The notes beneath the pieces were generated by a model. That model worked only from the letters and a program-made list of their open reading frames with translations. It had not been told where the DNA came from and ran no database searches. The translations under genes and the position numbers were made by a program. Shown piece after piece: positions 6,886 to 13,703 of a stretch of 18,432 bases of DNA. Numbering within the stretch: the stretch's first letter is position 1; each line of letters starts with the position of its first letter. The DNA comes from PS1 clade bacterium (lineage in GTDB: Bacteria; Pseudomonadota; Alphaproteobacteria; RS24), in assembly GCA_016779015.1 (NCBI GenBank), contig JADHOK010000017.1, forward strand, positions 1-18,432, in the 5' to 3' direction.

Positions 6886-8685
6886 ATGCATGACTATCGC
6901 AGTCATAATTGCGGGCAGTTGCGAGCTGAAAATATCGACGAAACAGTGCGTCTGTCCGGTTGGGTCCATCGCAAACGCGACCATGGTGGTCTGCTGTTTA
7001 TCGATCTGCGCGACCATTTCGGTCTGACGCAATTGGTTATTGAACCGTCCAGCCCGCATTTTGCGCTGGCCGAGGCAGTGCGCGCCGAGAGCGTGATTTG
7101 CGCCGAGGGCCGCGTTGTCGCCCGTGATGATGATGCGAAAAACCCCAATCTCGACACCGGTGAAGTCGAGATTTACGTGGCCGAGATGGAGGTGCTGTCC
7201 GAGGCCGGCGACCTGCCGCTGCCGGTATTCGGCGAGCCTGATTATCCCGAAGATGTGCGGCTGCGTTATCGTTTCCTCGACCTGCGACGCGAGACGCTAC
7301 ACAATAATATCATTCTGCGCTCCGACATTATTGCATGGCTGCGCCGTCGCATGACCGAGAATGGTTTCCGCGAATATCAGACGCCGATTTTGACCGCTTC
7401 GAGCCCTGAGGGCGCGCGCGATTTTCTGGTGCCATCGCGTATTCATCCGGGGCAGTTTTACGCGCTGCCGCAAGCACCGCAGCAGTTCAAACAATTGCTG
7501 ATGGTGGCGGGCTTTGACCGCTATTTCCAAATCGCACCCTGTTTTCGTGATGAAGACGCCCGCGCTGACCGCTCGCCGGGCGAGTTTTACCAGCTCGATA
7601 TTGAGATGAGCTTTGTCACGCAGGAAGATGTGTTCCAAGCCGTCGAGCCGGTGCTGCACGATGTGTTTGTCGAATTTGGCGGTGGCAAGCGCGTGACCGA
7701 GAGCTTTCCGCGCATTCCCTATGCCGAGGCGATGCAGAAATACGGTTCCGATAAGCCGGATTTGCGTATCCCGATTGAGATGCAGGATGTGACCGACAGC
7801 TTTGCCGGTTCCGGTTTCAAAATTTTCGCCAATATGATTGAAAAAGACGACAAGGTTCGGGTGTGGGCGATTCCGGCCAAGACCGGTGGCAGCCGAGCTT
7901 TTTGCGACCGCATGAATAGCTGGGCGCAGGGCGAGGGGCAACCCGGGCTGGGCTATATCTTCTTCCGCGATGGCGAGGGCGCAGGCCCGCTGGCGAAAAA
8001 TATCGGCGTCGAACGGACTGAGAAAATTCGCGCTCAATTGGGCCTTGAAGACGGCGATGCGGTGTTTTTCTGCGCCGGTCAGCCGAAAGCATTTGCCGAT
8101 TTTGCCGGTCGTGCGCGCAACCGCGTCGGCGAGGAGCTTGACCTTATCGACCGCGACCAATTTGCCTTTTGCTGGATTGTCGATTTCCCCATGTATGAGG
8201 AAACCGATGACGGCAAAATCGACTTCTCGCACAATCCATTTTCCATGCCGCAGGGCGGTATGGAAGCGCTGGAGAACCAAGACCCGCTGTCCATTCTCGG
8301 CTATCAATACGATATTGTCTGCAATGGTGTAGAGCTGTCTTCGGGTGCCATTCGGAATCACAAGCCGGAGATTATGCTGAAAGCGTTTGAAATCGCCGGT
8401 TATGACGATGCAGTGGTGGAGAAAGAATTCGGCGGCATGCTGAATGCTTTCCGCTATGGCGCGCCGCCGCATGGGGGCATTGCACCGGGCGTTGACCGCA
8501 TTGTCATGCTGCTGGCGGGGCAGGAGAATTTGCGCGAAGTGGTGGCGTTTCCAATGAACCAGCAGGCCGAAGATTTGCTGATGCAAGCGCCGGGGCATGT
8601 CTCCAACGCACAATTGCGCGAGCTGCATATTCGTCTCAATCTACCGAAAGAAGAAGCCGACAAATCGGGCGACAAGAATGACTAA
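6886..8685 (+). CDS. aspS: Aspartate--tRNA ligase (bacterial type, possibly non-discriminating)
   Basis: This 599-residue class II aminoacyl-tRNA synthetase charges tRNA-Asp, and perhaps tRNA-Asn as well. The order is an N-terminal anticodon-binding OB fold (about 1-105, LSGWVHRKRDHGGLLFIDLRD), motif 1 and the SPEGARDFLVPSR loop, motif 2 with Arg221 (CFRDEDARADR), the bacterial GAD insertion (about 285-420), and motif 3 (GVDRIVML, with Arg538). Residue 33 in RDHGG is His, whereas the discriminating E. coli enzyme has Leu. His at this position is a known marker of non-discriminating AspRS, as in Pseudomonas aeruginosa. Such enzymes work with GatCAB to make Asn-tRNA. The gene is divergent from rnd across 123 bases and is followed after 61 bases by the NDUFA12-family gene. 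Confidence 0.97.
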   Translation: MHDYRSHNCGQLRAENIDETVRLSGWVHRKRDHGGLLFIDLRDHFGLTQLVIEPSSPHFALAEAVRAESVICAEGRVVARDDDAKNPNLDTGEVEIYVAEMEVLSEAGDLPLPVFGEPDYPEDVRLRYRFLDLRRETLHNNIILRSDIIAWLRRRMTENGFREYQTPILTASSPEGARDFLVPSRIHPGQFYALPQAPQQFKQLLMVAGFDRYFQIAPCFRDEDARADRSPGEFYQLDIEMSFVTQEDVFQAVEPVLHDVFVEFGGGKRVTESFPRIPYAEAMQKYGSDKPDLRIPIEMQDVTDSFAGSGFKIFANMIEKDDKVRVWAIPAKTGGSRAFCDRMNSWAQGEGQPGLGYIFFRDGEGAGPLAKNIGVERTEKIRAQLGLEDGDAVFFCAGQPKAFADFAGRARNRVGEELDLIDRDQFAFCWIVDFPMYEETDDGKIDFSHNPFSMPQGGMEALENQDPLSILGYQYDIVCNGVELSSGAIRNHKPEIMLKAFEIAGYDDAVVEKEFGGMLNAFRYGAPPHGGIAPGVDRIVMLLAGQENLREVVAFPMNQQAEDLLMQAPGHVSNAQLRELHIRLNLPKEEADKSGDKND

Positions 8686-8734
8686 CTTTGGCATGTATTT
8701 TTGCTGTCGAATTGCGCTAATGTCGGTGTCTCAA

Positions 8735-8740
8735 AAGGAA
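8735..8740 (+). promoter_or_regulatory. Ribosome binding site of the NDUFA12-family gene
   Basis: AAGGAA lies 6 bases before the first of two adjacent ATG codons (8747 and 8750), supporting the start at 8747. Confidence 0.55.
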
Positions 8741-8746
8741 TTATAA

Positions 8747-9136
8747 ATGATGCGGTTTTTGAAAATGCTGTTTACCTGGTGGAACGACCAGACGCTTGGC
8801 ACATGGCTGTTGACGCGGCGGCGCGGCAAGCTGGTGGGTATCGATGAACAGGGTAATCGCTATTACGAAGACCGCCATGGCGCGTCCATTAACGGCAAAA
8901 CGCGCCGCTGGGTGCTTTACAATGGCGATATTGAGACCACGCGCATCTCGCCGGCATGGCATGGCTGGATGCACTACACGGTCGATGAGACGCCGGACCA
9001 AGCCAATCCCGTCACCCATGATTGGATGAAGCCGGGGCAAATTAATATGACCGGCACGCGCGACGCGCATAAGCCCGCCGGCATGGCCGATACCACAGGC
9101 TATGCCGATGGTTATGACGCTTGGAAGCCTGAATAA
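8747..9136 (+). CDS. NADH:ubiquinone oxidoreductase 17.2 kDa subunit homolog (NDUFA12 family)
   Basis: This 129-residue protein belongs to the family of the mitochondrial complex I accessory subunit NDUFA12, found in bacteria essentially only in alphaproteobacteria. It associates peripherally with respiratory complex I. Family features are an N-terminal FTWWNDQTLGTWLLTRRRGKLVG-like segment (about 9-31), GNRYYEDR (36-43), RRWVLYNG (53-60) and SPAWHGWMHYTVDETP (68-83), followed by a Pro/Gly-rich tail rich in HDW and HKP elements. No signal peptide or membrane helix is seen. The nuo operon is not in this window, which is usual, because this gene normally sits with mlaD and the DUF2155 gene. Confidence 0.9.
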   Translation: MMRFLKMLFTWWNDQTLGTWLLTRRRGKLVGIDEQGNRYYEDRHGASINGKTRRWVLYNGDIETTRISPAWHGWMHYTVDETPDQANPVTHDWMKPGQINMTGTRDAHKPAGMADTTGYADGYDAWKPE

Positions 9137-9170
9137 GCACGGATAGGGGCATAGGTTTGGGGAATAAGCC

Positions 9171-9629
9171 ATGAAAGATAATCTGGTAGAAACTCTGGTC
9201 GGTGCCGCCGTGCTTGTTGTGGCGGCGATGTTTGTCATTTACGGCTATTCCGTCACCGAGGCCGATAGCAGCGACGGCTATCGTCTGAGCGCGCAATTCG
9301 ACCGCGTCGATGGCCTGACCATTGGCAGCGATGTGCGCATGTCGGGCATTAAAATCGGCACGGTTACAGCGCTTAAACTCGACACCCAAAGCTATTATGC
9401 CGACGCTGAATTTATGATTGGCGGTGAGATTGAACTGCCCGATGATACGAGCGCCAAAATTACCAGCGAGGGGCTGCTTGGCGGCAATTATGTCTCGCTC
9501 TCCCCCGGCGGTAGCGAGGATATGCTGGCCGAAGGCGACGAGATTCTCTACACGCAAGGTTCGGTCGATTTAATCGGTCTGGTCAGCCAGGCCCTGTTCA
9601 GTGCAGGTGACGAGGAAAGTGCTAAATAA
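9171..9629 (+). CDS. mlaD: MlaD-type MCE-domain lipid transport protein
   Basis: This 152-residue protein has an N-terminal membrane anchor (about 8-25, VGAAVLVVAAMFVIYGY) followed by one MCE domain (about 36-115). Family signatures are SAQFDRVDGLTIGSDVRMSGIKIGTV and the GLLGGNYVSLSPGG turn. In the Mla system MlaD is the inner-membrane-anchored periplasmic ring that passes phospholipids between the MlaFEB transporter and MlaC. It is a little shorter than E. coli MlaD (183). No mlaE, mlaF, mlaB or mlaC gene is nearby, so it must work with subunits encoded elsewhere. A GGGGAA stretch upstream provides a ribosome site. Its 3' end overlaps the DUF2155 gene by 29 or 11 bases, depending on the start chosen there. 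Confidence 0.9.
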   Translation: MKDNLVETLVGAAVLVVAAMFVIYGYSVTEADSSDGYRLSAQFDRVDGLTIGSDVRMSGIKIGTVTALKLDTQSYYADAEFMIGGEIELPDDTSAKITSEGLLGGNYVSLSPGGSEDMLAEGDEILYTQGSVDLIGLVSQALFSAGDEESAK

Positions 9630-10260
9630 GCGCCTGTTCAGCCTGGTTTTTCTGGCTCTGCCCGCAATTTTCGTGGCCCCGGCTCAAGCCCAGATGATGG
9701 ACGATAAAATGATGCCGCCGGTGTTGCTTTCGCCGTCCCCGCCTGAGGCAGGCGACGGGCCCGCAAACGATATCGAAAACGATATCGAAAACGGGTTCGA
9801 AAGTGGCGGCATTATCGAAGACGACAACATTATCGCGCCGCTCTCCATCCTCGAAGTACCGGTGCTCGATATCCCGTTTGACGAAGACGCACAGACGGCT
9901 AAAAAGCCGACGCTTATCGGCACATTCTCGCTGCTGCACAAAGTGACGGCAAAAGTTCAGCAAATCGAGCTGCTATCAGGGCAGGAATATGCGATCGGCA
10001 ATATGAGCCTGATTATGCACGACTGTGTCTCGACCCCACCGGAGGAGCCGCCGGAAACTAAGGCGTTTTTGCAAATCTCTGAGTTCAAAGCGGGGCGCGA
10101 CAAGCCGCTGTTTAGCGGCTGGATGTTCGCCTCCAGCCCGGGCATTAATGCGATGGAACATCCGGTGTTTGATATCTGGTCGCTGGCCTGCAAGACCGAG
10201 GATGGCATGGTGTTCACCGGCGAAATTCTGCCACCATTGAGCCAAGCAACGCGGCCTTAA
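9601..10260 (+). CDS. DUF2155 domain protein, secreted, two conserved-type cysteines
   Basis: This 219-residue exported protein has a signal peptide (about 1-30, basic start, hydrophobic core, APAQA before the likely cleavage). A low-complexity acidic linker with an NDIE repeat follows (57-68), then a DUF2155 domain (about 104-210). Domain hallmarks are ATP-site-free: the family-type Cys142-STPPEEPPE (142-152), SGWMFASSP (172-180), and EHPVFDIWSLAC ending at Cys197. The two cysteines probably form a disulfide in the periplasm. The molecular role of the family is unknown. The start is uncertain: GTG 9601 and GTG 9619 both keep the signal peptide, and neither has a well-spaced ribosome site. 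The gene ends 4 bases before the convergent accC stop. Confidence 0.85.
   Translation: MQVTRKVLNKRLFSLVFLALPAIFVAPAQAQMMDDKMMPPVLLSPSPPEAGDGPANDIENDIENGFESGGIIEDDNIIAPLSILEVPVLDIPFDEDAQTAKKPTLIGTFSLLHKVTAKVQQIELLSGQEYAIGNMSLIMHDCVSTPPEEPPETKAFLQISEFKAGRDKPLFSGWMFASSPGINAMEHPVFDIWSLACKTEDGMVFTGEILPPLSQATRP
9766..9801 (+). repeat. 12-bp tandem repeat in the DUF2155 gene
   Basis: Two perfect copies of AACGATATCGAA (9766-9777, 9778-9789) are followed by a degenerate third (9790-9801). They encode NDIE-NDIE-NGFE in the linker after the signal peptide. The unit keeps the reading frame, so copy changes would only lengthen or shorten the linker. Confidence 0.85.
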
Positions 10261-10264
10261 AGGG

Positions 10265-11605
10265 CTATTTCATCCCTAAGAATTTTTCCAGCCAGTGAAT
10301 ATCGTAATCGGCGGCGCGAAAATCTTCATTGGGCAGCAATTTTTCAAATAGCGGTATCGTCGTCTCAACGCCGTCAATGGCGAACTCGCCGAGCGCGCGG
10401 TGCAGACGCATCAGACACGCTTCGCGGTCATCGGCATGGATGATGAGCTTGCCGATAAGGCTGTCATAATAGGGCGGAATGGCGTAACCGGAATATACCG
10501 CGCTGTCCATGCGCACGCCGAGCCCGCCCGGCGGATGATAAGTCTGGATAAGCCCCGGCGACGGGGTGAAGGTCTCGGGGTTCTCGGCATTGATACGGCA
10601 TTCGATGGCATGGCCGGAAAAAGTCACATCGTCTTGGGTGAAACTCAGTTTCTCGCCGCGCGCCACGCGGATTTGCTCGCGCACCAAATCAATGCCGGTA
10701 ATCGCTTCGGTCACCGGATGCTCGACCTGCAAACGGGTATTCATTTCGATGAAATAGAACTCACCATTTTCGTATAGGAACTCGACAGTGCCGACGCCGC
10801 GATAACCGAGGCCGGTCATCGCATCGGTAACGATCTTACCAATGGCGGCGCGCGCTTTGTCATCCAGCACGGTGGAGGGGGCCTCCTCCAGCACTTTTTG
10901 GTGACGGCGCTGCAGCGAACAATCGCGCTCGCCCAAATGCACCGCATTGCCATGCGTATCGCAGGCCACTTGGATTTCAATATGGCGCGGCTTTTGAAGA
11001 TATTTTTCGATATAGACGGCGTCATCGCCAAACGCTGCTTTGGCTTCGGTGCGCGCCGTGGTGAACGCCTCGGGCAGCTCGTCTTCGTTATGGGCGATTT
11101 TCATGCCGCGCCCGCCGCCGCCTGACGCCGCTTTGACCAACACCGGATATCCCATAGTGCGCGCCAGAACCACCGCGTCATCGACGGTTTTGACCTCGCC
11201 GTCAGAGCCCGGGACAACCGGAATGCCAAGCTCAATGGCTTTCGCCTTGGCCGCGATTTTGTCGCCCATAATGCGGATATGCTCGGCCGTGGGGCCGATA
11301 AACTCGATATTATGCTCCGACAAAATATCGACGAATTTGGCGTTTTCCGACAAGAAGCCGTAGCCCGGATGCACCGCATCGGCGCCGGTTATCTCGCAAG
11401 CCGCGACAATGGCGGGAATGGAAAGATAAGATTTTGCCGCCGAGGGTGGGCCAATACATACGCTCTCATCGGCAAGCCGCACATGCATGGCTTTGTCATC
11501 AGCCGAGGAATGCACGGCGACCGATTTAATGCCCAGCTCGCGGCACGCGCGGATGACCCGCAGGGCGATTTCACCGCGATTGGCGATAAGGATTTTCGAA
11601 ACCAT
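10265..11605 (-). CDS. accC: Acetyl-CoA carboxylase, biotin carboxylase subunit
   Basis: This 446-residue enzyme (E. coli 449) carboxylates the biotin on AccB using ATP and bicarbonate, the first half-reaction of acetyl-CoA carboxylase. Visible features are the N-terminal KILIANRGEIALRVIRA, the DAVHPGYGFLSEN block (76-89), the ATP-grasp glycine loop KAASGGGGRGMK (158-169), HIEIQV (207-212), GERDCSLQRRHQK (224-236) and the catalytic EMNTRLQVEHPVTE (286-299). The C-terminal subdomain includes ECRINAENP. It starts 3 bases after accB, so expression is probably coupled. Its stop is 4 bases from the stop of the convergent DUF2155 gene. In many relatives an aat gene (leucyl/phenylalanyl-tRNA--protein transferase) sits here; none is present. 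Confidence 0.97.
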   Translation of the reverse strand: MVSKILIANRGEIALRVIRACRELGIKSVAVHSSADDKAMHVRLADESVCIGPPSAAKSYLSIPAIVAACEITGADAVHPGYGFLSENAKFVDILSEHNIEFIGPTAEHIRIMGDKIAAKAKAIELGIPVVPGSDGEVKTVDDAVVLARTMGYPVLVKAASGGGGRGMKIAHNEDELPEAFTTARTEAKAAFGDDAVYIEKYLQKPRHIEIQVACDTHGNAVHLGERDCSLQRRHQKVLEEAPSTVLDDKARAAIGKIVTDAMTGLGYRGVGTVEFLYENGEFYFIEMNTRLQVEHPVTEAITGIDLVREQIRVARGEKLSFTQDDVTFSGHAIECRINAENPETFTPSPGLIQTYHPPGGLGVRMDSAVYSGYAIPPYYDSLIGKLIIHADDREACLMRLHRALGEFAIDGVETTIPLFEKLLPNEDFRAADYDIHWLEKFLGMK

Positions 11606-11608
11606 GCG

Positions 11609-12076
11609 CTACTCGATAATCATCAGCACTTCGTCAAACTCGACGGGCTGTTCATTGCTGACAAAAATTTGCGTCACCTTGCCGGCGCGCGGCGCGCCGA
11701 TCGGGTTCATGGTTTTCATCGCCTCGACAACCAAAATCGTCTGGCCTTCCTTCACCGTGTCGCCGACTTTGACGAAATTCGGTGCACCCGGCTCAGCGGC
11801 CAGATAGGCGGTGCCGACCATCGGCGATTTGACGCCACCCGGATGGTCCGCCGGTGCCGGAGCAGCAGCCACCTCGGTTGGGGCTTCGGCTGCCGGTGCG
11901 GCGGGCGCTTGGGGCATTTGGGGTACCACCGCGCTTACCGCGGCCGCCATATTGGATGATTGCCGCGATACTTTGATGCGTATGTCGCCGGTCTCGACCT
12001 CGATTTCGGTCAAGTCGGTTTCCGTGAGCAGGTCAGCCAGCTCGCGGATGGTTTTGGATGTCGGTAGTTTGGTCAT
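11609..12076 (-). CDS. accB: Biotin carboxyl carrier protein of acetyl-CoA carboxylase
   Basis: This 155-residue BCCP (E. coli 156) has an N-terminal structured segment (about 5-40, IRELADLLTETDLTEIEVE), a flexible Ala/Pro linker (about 53-78) and a C-terminal biotinyl domain. Lys121 in EAMKTMNPI is the biotin attachment site, and the VKSPMVGTAYLA and GDTVKEGQ elements frame the domain. The carrier swings biotin between AccC and the AccAD carboxyltransferase. A GGGGG run at 12085-12089, 8 bases before the start, is the likely ribosome site. It sits between aroQ (27-base gap) and accC (3-base gap). Confidence 0.96.
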   Translation of the reverse strand: MTKLPTSKTIRELADLLTETDLTEIEVETGDIRIKVSRQSSNMAAAVSAVVPQMPQAPAAPAAEAPTEVAAAPAPADHPGGVKSPMVGTAYLAAEPGAPNFVKVGDTVKEGQTILVVEAMKTMNPIGAPRAGKVTQIFVSNEQPVEFDEVLMIIE

Positions 12077-12103
12077 TTCATTATCCCCCGATCTTTCGCC
12101 GTT

Positions 12104-12538
12104 TTAATTTAACCGTGACGCCAAAGCGTCGATTGCCATTTCATAGCCTTGCGCGCCCAACCCGCATATCACACCGGCCGCGACGCCGGAAACATATGAA
12201 TGATGACGAAATTCCTCGCGGGCGAAAATATTCGACAAATGCACTTCGATTATCGGTATCTCGATGGCCTGCAGCGCGTCCAATATGGCGACCGAGGTGT
12301 GCGAATAAGCGCCCGCATTGATAATCAAGCCACTCGCGTCACCGCGCGCGGTCTGGATGAAGTTGACCATCTCGCCTTCGTCATTGCTTTGCAGACACAG
12401 CGTCTCCAGCCCGTGCGTCTTGGCGCGCGCCGCGCACATGGCCTCGATATCGGCCAGCGTGGTGGTGCCGTAAACATTCGGCTCGCGCGTGCCCAGCAGG
12501 TTGAGATTGGGGCCATTGATAATATGGAGGGGCTTCAT
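12104..12538 (-). CDS. aroQ: Type II 3-dehydroquinate dehydratase
   Basis: This 144-residue dodecameric-type dehydroquinase converts 3-dehydroquinate to 3-dehydroshikimate in aromatic amino-acid synthesis. The start HIINGPNLNLLGTREPNVYG carries Arg18 and the catalytic Tyr23 of the active-site lid. Asn74 lies in INAGAYSHTS, His80 in the same block, and His100 in EVHLSNIFAREEFRHHS, as expected for the family. The size is standard. It is first in a minus-strand aroQ-accB-accC unit, a common alphaproteobacterial order. It is divergent from thiS over 151 bases. I could not find a convincing promoter on this strand. Confidence 0.96.
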   Translation of the reverse strand: MKPLHIINGPNLNLLGTREPNVYGTTTLADIEAMCAARAKTHGLETLCLQSNDEGEMVNFIQTARGDASGLIINAGAYSHTSVAILDALQAIEIPIIEVHLSNIFAREEFRHHSYVSGVAAGVICGLGAQGYEMAIDALASRLN

Positions 12539-12546
12539 CCAGTCTT

Positions 12547-12574
12547 TTGCCTTCTATCAAGACTTACCTATAAC
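12547..12574 (+). promoter_or_regulatory. Candidate promoter for thiS-thiG
   Basis: TTGCCT (12547-12552) and TATAAC (12569-12574) are 16 bases apart and match sigma-70 hexamers at 4 of 6 and 5 of 6 positions. The predicted start near 12581 gives a leader of roughly 110 bases. That leader has no TPP-riboswitch core and ends in a hairpin at the thiS start codon. Confidence 0.45.
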
Positions 12575-12650
12575 TGTTTTTGGGTAAACGAGATTTCAAA
12601 AAAGTGCAAGTTTTTCAACAGTCTCAATTCGCCAAAGGGTGTTTAAGGGG

Positions 12651-12690
12651 TTGCGGTTTGGTGTCCGGTTTTGCACACTCGGCACCGCAA
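12651..12690 (+). promoter_or_regulatory. Stem-loop closing on the thiS start codon
   Basis: TTGCGGT (12651-12657) is perfectly complementary to ACCGCAA (12684-12690). The last base of the second arm is the A of the thiS ATG. Inside it, GTGT (12661-12664) can pair with ACAC (12675-12678). No Shine-Dalgarno sequence is visible before this ATG, so the stem covers the region a ribosome would need. A regulatory role is inference. Confidence 0.35.
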
Positions 12691-12914
12691 TGAACGACAA
12701 ACCGGCTGATACAATTGAGATTATCGTCAATGGCGAGGCGCAGCTGTTTGAGGCAAGCCTGAGCGTCGCCGCGCTGTTGGCCAAGCTCGGATTGCCGGCA
12801 AAGAAAATAGCCGTGGAGCATAATCTCGAAATCGTGCCGAAATCGGCCTATGGCGCGCATATGGTGGACGCTGGCGACCGGATTGAGATTGTGCATTTCA
12901 TCGGCGGGGGCTGA
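12690..12914 (+). CDS. thiS: Sulfur carrier protein ThiS
   Basis: This 74-residue ubiquitin-like protein carries sulfur as a C-terminal thiocarboxylate for assembly of the thiamine thiazole. It contains the family opening IEIIVNGEAQ, the SVAALLAKLGL helix (about 27-38), KIAVEHNLEIVPKS, and the required C-terminal di-glycine (ending IGGG). I chose the ATG at 12690, which gives a normal length. An in-frame GTG at 12639 would add a basic 17-residue extension not typical of ThiS. thiG follows after 4 bases. The usual partners thiC, thiO and thiE are not adjacent. Confidence 0.92.
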   Translation: MNDKPADTIEIIVNGEAQLFEASLSVAALLAKLGLPAKKIAVEHNLEIVPKSAYGAHMVDAGDRIEIVHFIGGG

Positions 12915-12918
12915 GTAT

Positions 12919-13698
12919 ATGGGTTTGAAAGACGAAAAATTGGTGATTGCGGGCCGCGAATTTTCCTCGCGGCTGATTGTCGGCACCGGCAAATATAAAG
13001 ATTACGCCGAAAACGCCGCGGCGGCCGAAGCGGCAGGTGCCGAGATTGTTACCGTCGCCGTAAGGCGGGTCAATCTCACCGATAAAGACGAGCCCATGCT
13101 GGTCGATTATATCGACCCCAAAAAATTCACCTATCTGCCGAATACGGCCGGTTGCTTTACCGGCGAAGACGCGGTGCGAACTTTGCGGCTGGCGCGCGAG
13201 GCGGGCGATTGGACGTTGGTTAAGCTTGAAGTGCTGGGCGATGAAAAGACGCTGTATCCGAACATGCCCGAGACGCTGCGGGCGGCCGAATTGCTTATCA
13301 AAGAAGGTTTTGAGGTAATGGTCTATTGCAGCGATGACCCGATATTGGCCAAACAATTGGAAGACATTGGCTGTTGCGCCATCATGCCCTTGGCCGCGCC
13401 CATCGGGTCGGGTCTCGGCATTCAAAATCCGGTCAATATCCGCCTGATTATCGAGCAGGCAAATGTGCCGGTGTTGGTCGATGCCGGTGTCGGCACGGCG
13501 TCGGATGCGGCGATTGCCATGGAGCTAGGCTGCGACGGGGTGTTGATGAACACGGCGATTGCCGAAGCCAAAAACCCGATACTCATGGCCGAGGCGATGA
13601 AAAACGCGGTTATCGCCGGACGGCAGGCTTATCTGGCCGGTCGCATGCAAAAGCGCCTTTACGCTGACCCCAGCTCACCGATTGGCGGTTTGATTTAG
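12919..13698 (+). CDS. thiG: Thiazole synthase
   Basis: This 259-residue TIM-barrel enzyme (usual 255-265) combines ThiS thiocarboxylate, 1-deoxy-D-xylulose 5-phosphate and dehydroglycine into the thiazole phosphate of thiamine. The sequence shows the opening SRLIVGTGKYKDY (18-30), VTVAVRRVN (44-52), LPNTAGCFT (73-81), Lys102 in LVKLEVLGD as the Schiff-base lysine, MPLAAPIGSGLGIQNP, and the phosphate-binding DAGVGTASDAA and GVLMNTAIA loops. The frame is open further upstream inside thiS, but the ATG at 12919 fits the family N-terminus. Its stop is 5 bases from the stop of the convergent DsbA-like gene. Confidence 0.96.
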   Translation: MGLKDEKLVIAGREFSSRLIVGTGKYKDYAENAAAAEAAGAEIVTVAVRRVNLTDKDEPMLVDYIDPKKFTYLPNTAGCFTGEDAVRTLRLAREAGDWTLVKLEVLGDEKTLYPNMPETLRAAELLIKEGFEVMVYCSDDPILAKQLEDIGCCAIMPLAAPIGSGLGIQNPVNIRLIIEQANVPVLVDAGVGTASDAAIAMELGCDGVLMNTAIAEAKNPILMAEAMKNAVIAGRQAYLAGRMQKRLYADPSSPIGGLI

Positions 13699-13703
13699 AA
13701 ATA

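Noticed and set aside
7297..8628. A 443-codon open frame antisense to aspS
   Set aside because: It covers conserved AspRS coding sequence, its composition is typical of an antisense frame, and no family features are visible.
8688..8704. A sigma-54-like site (TTGGCA with TTTTTGC) before the NDUFA12-family gene
   Set aside because: The GG and GC elements are one base too far apart. Sigma-54 promoters are strict about this spacing.
11279..11959. A 226-codon plus-strand frame across accC and accB
   Set aside because: It crosses two certain genes on the other strand and ends in a Gly/Arg-rich run created by the antisense Ala/Pro linker of AccB.
12539..12689. TPP riboswitch ahead of thiS
   Set aside because: None of the conserved core elements (CTGAGA, the ACCC/GAACCTGA arm, the final CGTAGGGA-type arm) is present.
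12639..12689. GTG start giving a 91-residue ThiS
   Set aside because: The extra 17 residues are basic and unlike the ThiS N-terminus. The ATG at 12690 gives the normal length.
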